DNA of 64,000 bases from NCBI GenBank assembly GCA_023441055.1, contig JAEZQY010000008.1, positions 186,001 to 250,000 on the forward strand. Direction: 5' to 3'. This document shows positions 36,952-44,515 of this stretch, piece after piece; positions within the stretch are counted from its first letter, which is position 1, and every line of letters begins with the position of its first letter. Under the pieces are notes generated by a model. The model was not told where the DNA came from, searched no databases, and saw nothing but the letters and a program-made list of their open reading frames with translations. The stretch is from Bacillota bacterium. Lineage in GTDB: Bacteria; Bacillota; Bacilli; Paenibacillales; UBA4045. The translations under genes and the position numbers were made by a program.

Positions 36952-37590
36952 TTAGTCAACTGCAACATCCAGCAGTACCTGTATGATATTCGTCTTGGTA
37001 ATGCGCCCGACAATCTCATAGCGTACCTTATCATCCTCATAAGCTCTGGGAATCACAACAGGCAGCCCGCCGATCTGATTATGATTCATTCGCTTGGCGG
37101 CTTCGAATACGGAATCATCAGGCCGGATTGTGATCACTCTGGGTAGTCGTGTCATCGCCATCCCTATCGGAATCGACGCAGCGTTGGCATTGCCCAGCGT
37201 CAGCTTAAGCAGGTCCTTCATAGAGATAATGCCCGAGAGGTATCCCTCATCATCCGTGACAGAGATTAAGCTGGAGTGCTCAACGAATAATTGAATGACG
37301 GCGTCATTCACTGTCCCGCTCTCGCGGATCACGATCGGTCTACCCATGATCTCGCTTACTTTCATCTCCTGCAGTCCACTGATCAACCGACCGTTAGACC
37401 CCAGCTCCTTACCTAGAAAATAACCGACTTTGGGCTTCGCGTCAATAATACCCAGCATGACTAACACAGATAAGTCCGACCGAATGGTCGGACGCGTGAT
37501 GCCGAGACTTTCGGCAATCTGATCCCCTGTCACTGGAGCCTGCTTCTTAATAATCTCTACAATTTCGTGCTGCCGTTCTGTAAGTTCTAT
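36952..37590 (-). CDS. ccpN: CcpN-type repressor (HTH + two CBS domains), apparent ATA start
   Basis: The protein has an N-terminal winged helix-turn-helix followed by two CBS domains. CcpN represses gluconeogenic genes in B. subtilis. The first recognisable start codon is a GTG at 37531-37533, but that cuts off about 19 residues of the DNA-binding domain. Upstream in frame lies ELTERQHEIVEIIKKQ, the expected N-terminus, preceded by ATA (37588-37590) exactly where a start would sit. GGAGG lies eight bases before the ATA. No ATG, GTG or TTG occurs in frame between the glpX stop and the internal GTG. I annotate the ATA as the start. A sequencing error is the alternative. It lies in the operon glpX-ccpN-ppsR. 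Confidence 0.85.
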   Translation of the reverse strand: MELTERQHEIVEIIKKQAPVTGDQIAESLGITRPTIRSDLSVLVMLGIIDAKPKVGYFLGKELGSNGRLISGLQEMKVSEIMGRPIVIRESGTVNDAVIQLFVEHSSLISVTDDEGYLSGIISMKDLLKLTLGNANAASIPIGMAMTRLPRVITIRPDDSVFEAAKRMNHNQIGGLPVVIPRAYEDDKVRYEIVGRITKTNIIQVLLDVAVD

Positions 37591-37614
37591 AACGGCTCCC
37601 TCCTTATGCTTACT

Positions 37615-38589
37615 TTAGTCCAACTGTTGCAACAACGTCTTGGACGGCAGATAATGCAGCGCTCGAATGAAGCGAATCGTGCGCGTCTTGCCCCTCATTA
37701 CGATGGAATGAGTTTCCGCACGCTGATCAGACAAGTAACGTACGCCGCCGAGGAATTCACCCGGAGTTACACCAGTCGCCGCGAAGATGACATCTCCGCT
37801 GCCGACCATATCCTCCATCGTAAGTACACGATATGGGTCATCAATCCCCATTGTAACGCATCTATTATACTCATTGCCATCTGCTGGCATCAATCGGCCT
37901 TGCAGCTCACCGCCCATGCACTTCAGCGCTGCCGCGGCCAGTACGCCCTCGGGCGCTCCACCCGAGCCGACGTACAGGTCAATGCCAGTCTCGGGGAAGG
38001 CTGGTGCCATCGCGCCTGCTACATCACCGTCCGAGAGGAACTTAATCCGAACGCCAACCTTGCGCAGAATCTGGATCTGTGTCTGATGACGTGGACGGTC
38101 CAGAATCATAACCGTTAGATCGGATACGCTCTTGTGCAGCAGGTCCGCCGCCTTGCGCAGCGTCATCTCCAGCGAATCCAGAATACTCAGCTTGCCAGCC
38201 AGCTCAGGACCCATGGACAGCTTCTCCATATACATATCCGGGGCATGCAGCAACTGTCCCTTAGGCGCTACCGCAATACATGAGAGCGCATTGTTTAGAC
38301 CCTTGGCAACGATATCCGTGCCCTCTAGCGGATCGACCGCCACATCTACCTCAGGACCGCCATTGCCGCCAACCTTCTCGCCAATATACAGCATTGGCGC
38401 TTCATCCATCTCTCCCTCGCCGATGACAACCGTCCCTTGAATGGATACGGAATCGAACATAGCCCGCATGGCCGACGTTGCGGAATGATCGGCTCCATAC
38501 TTATCGCCTCTTCCCATCCATGGCGCGGATGCCAGTGCGGCCAGTTCCGTGACTCTCACTATTTCTAAAGCTAATTCTCTCTCCAACAT
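37615..38589 (-). CDS. glpX: Fructose-1,6-bisphosphatase class II (GlpX)
   Basis: From the ATG at 38589, preceded by GGAGGGG, the protein begins MLERELALEIVRVTELAALA. The metal-binding motif GEGEMDEAPMLYIG lies at 57-70 and the DPLEGTDIVAKG motif at 86-97. It hydrolyses fructose-1,6-bisphosphate in gluconeogenesis. About 324 residues is the usual size. It is the first gene of an operon with ccpN and ppsR, which is unusual compactness for gluconeogenic control. A longer reading to 38709 has no ribosome site. Confidence 0.95.
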   Translation of the reverse strand: MLERELALEIVRVTELAALASAPWMGRGDKYGADHSATSAMRAMFDSVSIQGTVVIGEGEMDEAPMLYIGEKVGGNGGPEVDVAVDPLEGTDIVAKGLNNALSCIAVAPKGQLLHAPDMYMEKLSMGPELAGKLSILDSLEMTLRKAADLLHKSVSDLTVMILDRPRHQTQIQILRKVGVRIKFLSDGDVAGAMAPAFPETGIDLYVGSGGAPEGVLAAAALKCMGGELQGRLMPADGNEYNRCVTMGIDDPYRVLTMEDMVGSGDVIFAATGVTPGEFLGGVRYLSDQRAETHSIVMRGKTRTIRFIRALHYLPSKTLLQQLD

Positions 38590-38656
38590 AACCCCTCCAC
38601 TCGAATAAAAAAGCCAATACCAACCATTCACATGAATAACACGTGCTACCACCCAT

Positions 38657-38696
38657 ATATAATACGTATTATATGATTGATTAGTGTGTATTATAT
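38657..38696 (-). promoter_or_regulatory. Operator-like palindromes in the glpX promoter
   Basis: A perfect 18-bp palindrome, ATATAATACGTATTATAT, lies at 38657-38674. A third half-site GTATTATAT lies at 38688-38696 on the same face, 22 bases away, overlapping the -10 element. Relative to transcription the palindrome is at about +10 to +30. This is a classic place for a repressor. The sequence does not fit the CcpN consensus that I recall, so the binding factor is unknown. Confidence 0.6.
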
Positions 38697-38719
38697 AACG
38701 CGTTTTCAAAGTTTGTCAA
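38690..38719 (-). promoter_or_regulatory. SigA-type promoter of the glpX operon
   Basis: Minus-strand TTGACA (38719-38714) and TATAAT (38695-38690) are both perfect, with an 18-base spacer. It lies 100 bases upstream of the glpX ATG. Confidence 0.85.
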
Positions 38720-38730
38720 CAACGAAATAG

Positions 38731-38760
38731 CCTGTATCGGTCATCATGACCGTTACAGGC
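38731..38760 (-). terminator. Hairpin terminator after the amidohydrolase gene
   Basis: CCTGTA and CGGTCAT pair with ATGACCG and TACAGG, followed on the minus strand by CTATTTCG. The U-run is short, so it is a weak terminator. It separates the amidohydrolase gene from the glpX promoter. Confidence 0.55.
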
Positions 38761-38787
38761 TACTCCTATCCCCTATATGACACACCA

Positions 38788-39618
38788 TCAACGCTTATAG
38801 AACCGCTTGGCATTCCAACCGAACAGCCGCTCCTTGTCCTGCTGCGTCCAATGATGAGGCAGCGCGCTCTGCACAACCTCCATCACTTCATCATAGCTCG
38901 CGGACAGCAGACAGACAGGCCAGTCACTGCCATACATGAGCCGCTCTGGGCCGAAGATGTCCGCAACATGACGAATATACGGCGCGAATTGCTCTACGGT
39001 CCAGTCTCGGTGACTGGCTTCGGTCACCATGCCCGACAGCTTGCAAGAGATCGTCGGATGTCGCGCAATCTCGACCATCTGGCTGCGCCATGGCTCAAGT
39101 ACGGCTTCGGCGATTCTCGGCTTCGCGATGTGATCGATTACCCCACGCAGATCAGGCACCCGATTCAGCAATTCGACTAACGGTCCCAATTGGTGAGATA
39201 GGACCAGCAGATCCACAGGCACATCCCGCTTGGCAAAATAACGCACAGCTTCCACAAATGAAGCCTCGAGAATACGCGATGCGTCTGACATCCCTTGAAT
39301 CATGATCCGGAAGCCTGCGAACTTCGGATGACGACTGAATCGTTCATAGTGCGCCAGATATTCCGGATCGGTCAGATCCAGCCAGACTACGACGCCTAGA
39401 ATCGAATCATTCGTCTCCGCCAATCCAAGCAGATAGTCCGATTCCGCCAAAGTCTCTGCCGCCTGAACGACAATCGTGCCATCAAGCTGATGCTTCTCTA
39501 GATGAGGCCGCAGATCATTCGGCAGGAAATCACGCTGCAGAGCTGCAAGCTCCTGAGTAATCCAGTCATAGTCCCCACGATCCAACTTCCAATAATGCTG
39601 ATGCGCGTCAATTCGCAT
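38788..39618 (-). CDS. Amidohydrolase-2 family lactonase (L-fuconolactone/rhamnonolactone hydrolase-like)
   Basis: The start MRIDAHQHYWKLDRGDYDWI has the metal-binding HxH and is characteristic of lactonases that open sugar lactones, including fuconolactonase. The C-terminal Asp motif LMYGSDWPV is also present. About 276 residues is normal. GGGGAG lies seven bases before the ATG at 39618. It stands alone, with no sugar dehydrogenase beside it. The alpha-L-fucosidase at 20979 offers a possible source of fucose, but that link is inference. Confidence 0.88.
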   Translation of the reverse strand: MRIDAHQHYWKLDRGDYDWITQELAALQRDFLPNDLRPHLEKHQLDGTIVVQAAETLAESDYLLGLAETNDSILGVVVWLDLTDPEYLAHYERFSRHPKFAGFRIMIQGMSDASRILEASFVEAVRYFAKRDVPVDLLVLSHQLGPLVELLNRVPDLRGVIDHIAKPRIAEAVLEPWRSQMVEIARHPTISCKLSGMVTEASHRDWTVEQFAPYIRHVADIFGPERLMYGSDWPVCLLSASYDEVMEVVQSALPHHWTQQDKERLFGWNAKRFYKR

Positions 39619-39700
39619 ATTGCTACTCCCCTTGATTCGCAATTCGTCAATTCCACTAACGATTACTATATCATAACGGAAGGTTTATCGGTAACTCTTA

Positions 39701-40930
39701 TTAATCCCCCACAACTGACTTTACCAGTTCATCAGCGCTTCGTGTGGGGCTGCCTTCTTGCAATTGCTGTTGCTCGTCCTGCTCCTGCAGCTCTGTCATC
39801 GCATTCACAGACACAACCCAGTCTGCCTTCTCCGGCTTCTCCCAGTATTGCTCATTCCCTGGCAGATCATCGAACCATGCGGCATCCTCCGGACAATCCA
39901 GTATCATAAATTTCCCGTATTCATTATCTCTGGATTGATGGTACTTCAAGTAGGCCTTGCCGTTCTCAATCGCTAGAATCTCAATCTTGCCCGAGGTGTG
40001 GCTCATCGACAGCCGAACGCGCTTGCCCAGACCCGACGTCCGCGCCTTCGCTTCTTCTACTATGCGATATACACGCTCTAGCGGCAGCACGAAATCTCGG
40101 TTGCCGGCAACAGGGCGATTCACGAAGAAGTAGTATGGTGTAACTCCAGCCCAAGATAACTTATCAAGCAGCTCACCCAGCACCTCTGGATCATCATTGA
40201 TCCCCCGCAGCACAGGTGTCTGGTTTACGACAATTGCGCCTGCGTCATGCAGCGCCTTGAACCCCTTACGCGCCTCTTCCGTAATCTCGCGCGGATGATT
40301 GATATGTGCCATCACATAGATCCGCTGCTCCTCCGTAGAGAATTCACGAATCGTCTCTAGTAGTTCAGGATCATTATAGATCCGCATCGGATTGAACACG
40401 GGCAGCTTAGAACCGAGCCGGATTATCTTCACATGCTCGATCTCTCGAAGCCGCTGAAGAATCGCGCGCAGCTTTACTGTGGCTAGAATCAAGCTGTCTC
40501 CACCAGTCAAGAGCACATTATTGATCTCAGGATGCTGGGCGATATAGTCCAGCCCCGCCGACACCTCGGAGGACGCTTCCTTCACATCATTGCGGAATAG
40601 CCGCTTGCGGAAGCAGTATCTGCAATAGGCACCGCACACCTCGGATACGATCAATAGCGCGGTCGTCGTATACTTGTGCTGACAGCCGGGCACGACATAA
40701 TTCGTCTCCTCGTCGGATGCGTCCCATCTGCCATACTCGGCAAGCTCGCCTTCATTCGGAATAACGAGGCGGCGGATCGGATCATGCGGGTCATCCCAAT
40801 TAATCAAGTTCAGATAATAATCGTTCACCCTGAACACGAACTTATCCGTAATGGCCTTGAGCTTCGCTCTCTCCTGCTCAGGAATATTCGTAATCTTGTC
40901 AATATCGGTGATGTACTTCGCTTTCTGCAT
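39701..40930 (-). CDS. KamA-family radical SAM aminomutase, substrate probably not lysine
   Basis: The protein has about 409 residues and the radical SAM cluster motif CGAYCRYC with Cys99, Cys103 and Cys106. The likely PLP Lys315 lies in SHTSGKIEI. It belongs to the lysine/glutamate 2,3-aminomutase family, which moves an alpha-amino group to the beta position. By eye, Arg272 and Ser308 replace the two aspartates that hold the lysine side-chain amine in Clostridium lysine aminomutase. The substrate may thus be acidic, such as glutamate. GAGGAGA precedes the ATG at 40930. The leader holds a c-di-AMP riboswitch and terminator. Confidence 0.85.
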   Translation of the reverse strand: MQKAKYITDIDKITNIPEQERAKLKAITDKFVFRVNDYYLNLINWDDPHDPIRRLVIPNEGELAEYGRWDASDEETNYVVPGCQHKYTTTALLIVSEVCGAYCRYCFRKRLFRNDVKEASSEVSAGLDYIAQHPEINNVLLTGGDSLILATVKLRAILQRLREIEHVKIIRLGSKLPVFNPMRIYNDPELLETIREFSTEEQRIYVMAHINHPREITEEARKGFKALHDAGAIVVNQTPVLRGINDDPEVLGELLDKLSWAGVTPYYFFVNRPVAGNRDFVLPLERVYRIVEEAKARTSGLGKRVRLSMSHTSGKIEILAIENGKAYLKYHQSRDNEYGKFMILDCPEDAAWFDDLPGNEQYWEKPEKADWVVSVNAMTELQEQDEQQQLQEGSPTRSADELVKSVVGD

Positions 40931-40961
40931 ACGCTCATCTCCTCTTCCCAGTATCATAGTA

Positions 40962-41005
40962 AAACCCTGCAGCGAAGCAGACAATCAGCCTCGACAGCAG
41001 GGTTT
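40962..41005 (-). terminator. Second hairpin between riboswitch and aminomutase gene
   Basis: AAACCCTGC and GCAGGGTTT form a 9-bp stem around a 26-base loop, followed by TTTTAC on the minus strand. It may be a second terminator or a stem in the leader. It lies 32 bases before the coding start. Confidence 0.4.
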
Positions 41006-41031
41006 GGGTAATTTTGAAATCGCGTAAGCAG

Positions 41032-41058
41032 ACAAAAAAGACCCCTAGAGGGTCCTTG
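41032..41058 (-). terminator. Rho-independent terminator of the c-di-AMP riboswitch
   Basis: On the minus strand AAGGACCC pairs with GGGTCTTT (one G-U pair) around a five-base loop, followed by a run of six T. It sits directly after the riboswitch aptamer and before the aminomutase gene, so it is the expected expression platform. Confidence 0.85.
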
Positions 41059-41069
41059 TGAATGCATAT

Positions 41070-41222
41070 TGGCTCATGCATAATAACGACCCATCCACTG
41101 CCGACGAGGTTAGCTGACGGACTCGGGTAAGATGGTACCCTACATTCTGTAACGAATGATTCGCCCCACTACAATGGTTCCCCCGCTTCCCAATCTCAAT
41201 CAAGACTGGAAACTAAGCGTAT
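41070..41222 (-). ncRNA. c-di-AMP riboswitch (ydaO/yuaA type)
   Basis: Minus-strand RNA contains, in order, the conserved landmarks CGCTTA, GGGGGAACC, GGGGCGAAT, GGGTACC, CCGAGTCCGTC and AGCTAACCTCG. These agree with the ydaO/yuaA consensus, which binds c-di-AMP and normally turns expression off. A perfect promoter lies just upstream and a terminator just downstream (41032-41058). Known targets are mainly potassium, osmolyte and cell-wall genes. Here the downstream gene is a KamA-family aminomutase. The remaining part of the 376-base gap is this leader with its promoter and hairpins. Confidence 0.9.
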
Positions 41223-41226
41223 CTCT

Positions 41227-41255
41227 ATGATAACCATGAAAACCGGATCTGTCAA
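41227..41255 (-). promoter_or_regulatory. SigA-type promoter of the riboswitch-controlled transcript
   Basis: Minus-strand TTGACA (41255-41250) and TATCAT (41232-41227) with a 17-base spacer place the transcription start just before the riboswitch aptamer. Confidence 0.85.
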
Positions 41256-41306
41256 AAGAAATATGTAAACATGCTGAAACAAATTGTATCGATCATGCCT
41301 ATTTTA

Positions 41307-42296
41307 CTATTCGAATGGATACTTCAATCCCCACTGACCGCGAATCTCGTCCAGTGTTCGCATCAATTGCAGCGTCTCTGTTACCGGCATTCCAGCGCTC
41401 TCGATACGTCCTTCACGCACGCAGCGACTCGCTTCCTCGGCCTCGAATGAATAGCCCCTCTGAGAACCCTTAAATTCATATCGTTCTTGCTCACGATCAT
41501 ATACCTCTAGAATCGCAGTCTTCGCCATGAAGAACTCAGGAATTGTAATCTTGCCTGTAGTCCCATAGATCGTAAAAGCATTATCCATCCTCAGCCGAAC
41601 TGCGCCGCTCAGGCTCGCAGACCTGCCCCCACTGTAAGTGAATAATAAGCTGTACTGCTCATCTACTCCAGTCTGCCCGATGACTGCGCTGCTGGTGATC
41701 GTCTCTGGCGGACCGCCGAACACCATAGATGCGAATGACACTGGATAGATACCCGCATCCAGCAGCGCGCCGCCTGCCAGATCGGGATTCAGCAATCGGT
41801 TACTAGGATCCCAGCCGATTCGGAAGCCGAATTCCCCCTTCGCCATCTTTACTTCGCCGATCTTCCCTTCCTCCAGCCACTGCTTGACCTTGATGATAGC
41901 CGGCAGGTATCTCGTCCACATCGCTTCCATCAGGAATAGCTTGCGTTCACGAGCATACGCGATCAGCTTCTCCGTCTCTGCAGCATTAACAGTGAACGGC
42001 TTCTCGCACAATACCGCCTTGCCCGCCTGCAGACAGAGCATCACATGCTCATAATGGGAGGAATGCGGCGTCGCCACATAGATAATATCGACCTCCGGGT
42101 CTTGTGTCAGCTCTTCGTAGCTCCCATAAGCTTTGGCGATCCCGAACTCCCGCGCGAAGCTGTCCGCCTTCTCTATTGAACGCGAACCTACAGCTGCAGC
42201 TACCGCCCCCTCCGCGTATTGCAGATCCCGCGCGAATTGCCGCGCAATTCCGCCAGGTCCCAGAATGCCCCACTTGATTATTGTCTGTTCAACCAT
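41307..42296 (-). CDS. Gfo/Idh/MocA family oxidoreductase
   Basis: This 329-residue protein has the N-terminal NAD(P) fold (IKWGILGPGGIARQFARD) and CEKPFTVN, the family's conserved Lys-Pro motif. It acts on a sugar or cyclitol, which I cannot name. It follows a terminator (42327-42361) and is followed by the riboswitch promoter, so it is monocistronic. The C-terminal alpha/beta domain is intact. Confidence 0.93.
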   Translation of the reverse strand: MVEQTIIKWGILGPGGIARQFARDLQYAEGAVAAAVGSRSIEKADSFAREFGIAKAYGSYEELTQDPEVDIIYVATPHSSHYEHVMLCLQAGKAVLCEKPFTVNAAETEKLIAYARERKLFLMEAMWTRYLPAIIKVKQWLEEGKIGEVKMAKGEFGFRIGWDPSNRLLNPDLAGGALLDAGIYPVSFASMVFGGPPETITSSAVIGQTGVDEQYSLLFTYSGGRSASLSGAVRLRMDNAFTIYGTTGKITIPEFFMAKTAILEVYDREQERYEFKGSQRGYSFEAEEASRCVREGRIESAGMPVTETLQLMRTLDEIRGQWGLKYPFE

Positions 42297-42326
42297 TGTG
42301 ATGCACGTCCCTTCTCCATAAGAATA

Positions 42327-42361
42327 AAACTACCAACAAGCCTAAGCCATGTTGGTAGTTT
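42327..42361 (-). terminator. Bidirectional-looking terminator after the 42412-43278 lipoprotein
   Basis: AAACTACCAACA pairs with TGTTGGTAGTTT (12 bp, 11-base loop), followed on the minus strand by TTTTATTC. It separates the lipoprotein gene from the oxidoreductase. Confidence 0.85.
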
Positions 42362-42411
42362 ACCATGATTTCCGCACCATAGAGGTTGGATTATTTATGT
42401 TGTTGTTCGTT

Positions 42412-43278
42412 CTATTCGATCACAGACCGCTTCCCGTCCAAGATCGCATATCCAACTCCATCATTAAGCACCAGCATCAATGATTCATTCTTGACAAACT
42501 CCTCATTGATCGCCGGACTCTTCTGATAGATGCTTTCCGGTTCCCCATTAGCCGGCACAATACCGGAATAAAGACTTGTCCCGGTGAATGCATGCTTGAG
42601 CCACGTAGTCTCGTCTTCCGTATTCGAATACAGTTGACTGACATAACCATTACCCGACGTGCTGTATTCGAACACATGCGATAATTGATTATTCTGCCAG
42701 AACTCTGCTCGCATCGAATCCTTGGATCGATCATACTTACCGGTGATTTCCGTATAATCAGCGCCCTCACCTGAATCCTGGAGCTTCAAGGTAAATTCGC
42801 TGATGTCTCCTTTCTGCTCAATGCGGCCGCTTCCGGTAACCAGCATCATCAATTCGCCTTCCCAGATATTCTTACCTGTCTCAGGCAACATGGACAGCAT
42901 CGTTAATGGAAGAATGGTCAAATCTGCGAATGAAATTGGGAGGAAGGCCATCATCGCCATCGGGTCGCCGCTTGCAGCCAGCTTCTCCGTAGCCGCATTC
43001 AGCGCTTCGCTTGTAGCACCCTTGGCTTCGAAATAGGCCACCACACCGAGCGCCGCAGGCGCGACACCCGAATCCGCCAGCTCAGCCAGTTCTTCGCTGA
43101 GTGCGTTCTTCGAACGGTCGGCTGCAGCACGCTCAACCTCTCTCTCATTCTGCATGCTATTCCCATTGGAGCGCTCTTGACCCGGAGCTGCATTGCCGCA
43201 TCCTATGGTTATAGCGACCAACAAGACTATCGACAGAAACAGTGCTAATCGGTTGCCTACTCTACTATTATTCCTCAC
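42412..43278 (-). CDS. Hypothetical lipoprotein
   Basis: This 288-residue protein has a lipobox (ITIGC) after a hydrophobic stretch, then a charged Arg/Glu-rich segment. I recognise no enzyme family. The body contains a hydrophobic region at about 105-135 and beta-rich repeats (FTLKLQDSGEGADYTEITGKYD). It is probably surface-anchored. It has its own terminator and lies beside the stalk-domain protein genes, but no promoter sharing is visible. Confidence 0.75.
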   Translation of the reverse strand: MRNNSRVGNRLALFLSIVLLVAITIGCGNAAPGQERSNGNSMQNEREVERAAADRSKNALSEELAELADSGVAPAALGVVAYFEAKGATSEALNAATEKLAASGDPMAMMAFLPISFADLTILPLTMLSMLPETGKNIWEGELMMLVTGSGRIEQKGDISEFTLKLQDSGEGADYTEITGKYDRSKDSMRAEFWQNNQLSHVFEYSTSGNGYVSQLYSNTEDETTWLKHAFTGTSLYSGIVPANGEPESIYQKSPAINEEFVKNESLMLVLNDGVGYAILDGKRSVIE

Positions 43279-43409
43279 TATCCTGCTACCCCCATCTGTC
43301 TGAATCAGACATTATTAGACATTGGTAATCAGGACTATTATCAAGAACAATAACTATCAACGTCAATGTCATAAAACTATCATATTAAACTTCTATGTGC
43401 GGCTGTCAC

Positions 43410-44495
43410 CTACTTTTTCTGATACAGCTCAGAGTCGTGAATCCACGTGACCGTGCCGTCCGCCCACTCCATTGCGTACCGCAATTGAATCTTACCGTTA
43501 TCCGCAATGTTCACATTCCAATTCGTGTCAGTAATTCCGTCCAGCAGGACGATACTTATCTTCCGGTCGATCGTCATCTCATTCGGATAAGTCAGCCGCC
43601 ACTTGCCTTCCACTGTTGTCCCCTTATCCCAGGCAGCATGCGACATGCTATATGTACCGTCCTTATTGATGACAACCTTACCTTGATCCGCTCCCTGTGT
43701 GTAATCATGTGTAGCATAATCGCCGGTTGTCTTATCATATAGATTCGTTACACTACCGGCAGTCCAGATATACCAGGTGCCATATAGCTTTTCATAGTCG
43801 AGTGTACCCGAATCGTCTGCGTTCGAGGTCGATTCTTCAGTTGGCTTCGCAGGCGTTGCAGGCGAGTCAGCGGGGGCAGTCACAGGCTGTTCGAACGGTA
43901 CATCCGCTATCTCGATCGTCTTGGTCGCGGCCGTATAATTCACGAACATATCCAGGTTCTCGGTTACGAATCGCAAGGGCACCAAGGTCGATCCTTCCTT
44001 GATCACAGCGGGAGTAGTAAGCTTGACTGATTTGCCATTCACCAGCGCGGTATCCTGGCCAATGACCAGTTTTACAGACTTATTCCTCAAATTCAAGGTA
44101 ACCGTTCGAGTTGATTGTTCCCAGCCTACCTCTGCCTTCAGCGCATCGCCCAAGAAGCGGAACGGAACCATCGTATGTCCATCGATTGTAATCGGCGCAG
44201 TGCCCAGCACGATATCCTGATCCTGAACACGAGCGTCCTTGCTGCCGATCTGCAGCCGGATGTACAAGGATGGTGTTGCAGATGCCTTGCTCCCGCCCGG
44301 AGGCGGCACAGCAATCTCCTTGCTTGCAGGTGGAATGGTTGTAGTGGGCTGTCCGAGCTCGAAATCCTCAGCCTCTGACCAATTCTCTGTATACTCTACA
44401 CTTGTCCATGCTAGTCCTGTTATCGGGCTCAGCATGACGAGCAGCGACATTAAACCAAGCATGATTCGCAATTTCAAGGAATGCCTCTTCAACAT
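43410..44495 (-). CDS. Secreted stalk-domain (copper amine oxidase N-like) protein
   Basis: The 361-residue protein has an N-terminal signal peptide. Two related copper-amine-oxidase-N ('stalk') units follow, with the motifs VPFRFLGDALKAEVGWEQ and VPLRFVTENLDMFVNYT. The C-terminal half (LYGTWYIWTAG to the end) resembles a lipocalin/beta-barrel-like small domain. Stalk domains are surface-protein modules of Paenibacillaceae. A paralogue lies directly upstream (44516-45727) with the same order of domains, so they arose by duplication. A copper amine oxidase activity is not implied. Confidence 0.85.
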   Translation of the reverse strand: MLKRHSLKLRIMLGLMSLLVMLSPITGLAWTSVEYTENWSEAEDFELGQPTTTIPPASKEIAVPPPGGSKASATPSLYIRLQIGSKDARVQDQDIVLGTAPITIDGHTMVPFRFLGDALKAEVGWEQSTRTVTLNLRNKSVKLVIGQDTALVNGKSVKLTTPAVIKEGSTLVPLRFVTENLDMFVNYTAATKTIEIADVPFEQPVTAPADSPATPAKPTEESTSNADDSGTLDYEKLYGTWYIWTAGSVTNLYDKTTGDYATHDYTQGADQGKVVINKDGTYSMSHAAWDKGTTVEGKWRLTYPNEMTIDRKISIVLLDGITDTNWNVNIADNGKIQLRYAMEWADGTVTWIHDSELYQKK

Positions 44496-44515
44496 GGATC
44501 TCTTCCTTTCAAGGT

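Noticed and set aside
37531..37590. GTG at 37533 as the ccpN start
   Set aside because: It removes most of the first helix of the DNA-binding domain. The upstream in-frame sequence is typical CcpN with a good ribosome site before ATA.
38690..38719. CcpA cre site in the glpX promoter (TGAAAACG)
   Set aside because: Only half of the consensus is present, and the other half does not fit.
39701..40930. EF-P lysine modification enzyme (EpmB)
   Set aside because: The length and the SHTSGKIEI segment fit the longer KamA family better, and no epmA or EF-P gene is nearby.
40931..40984. Upstream TTG start for the aminomutase
   Set aside because: It lies in the hairpin loop of the leader and has no ribosome site. 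The ATG at 40930 has GAGGAGA at correct spacing.
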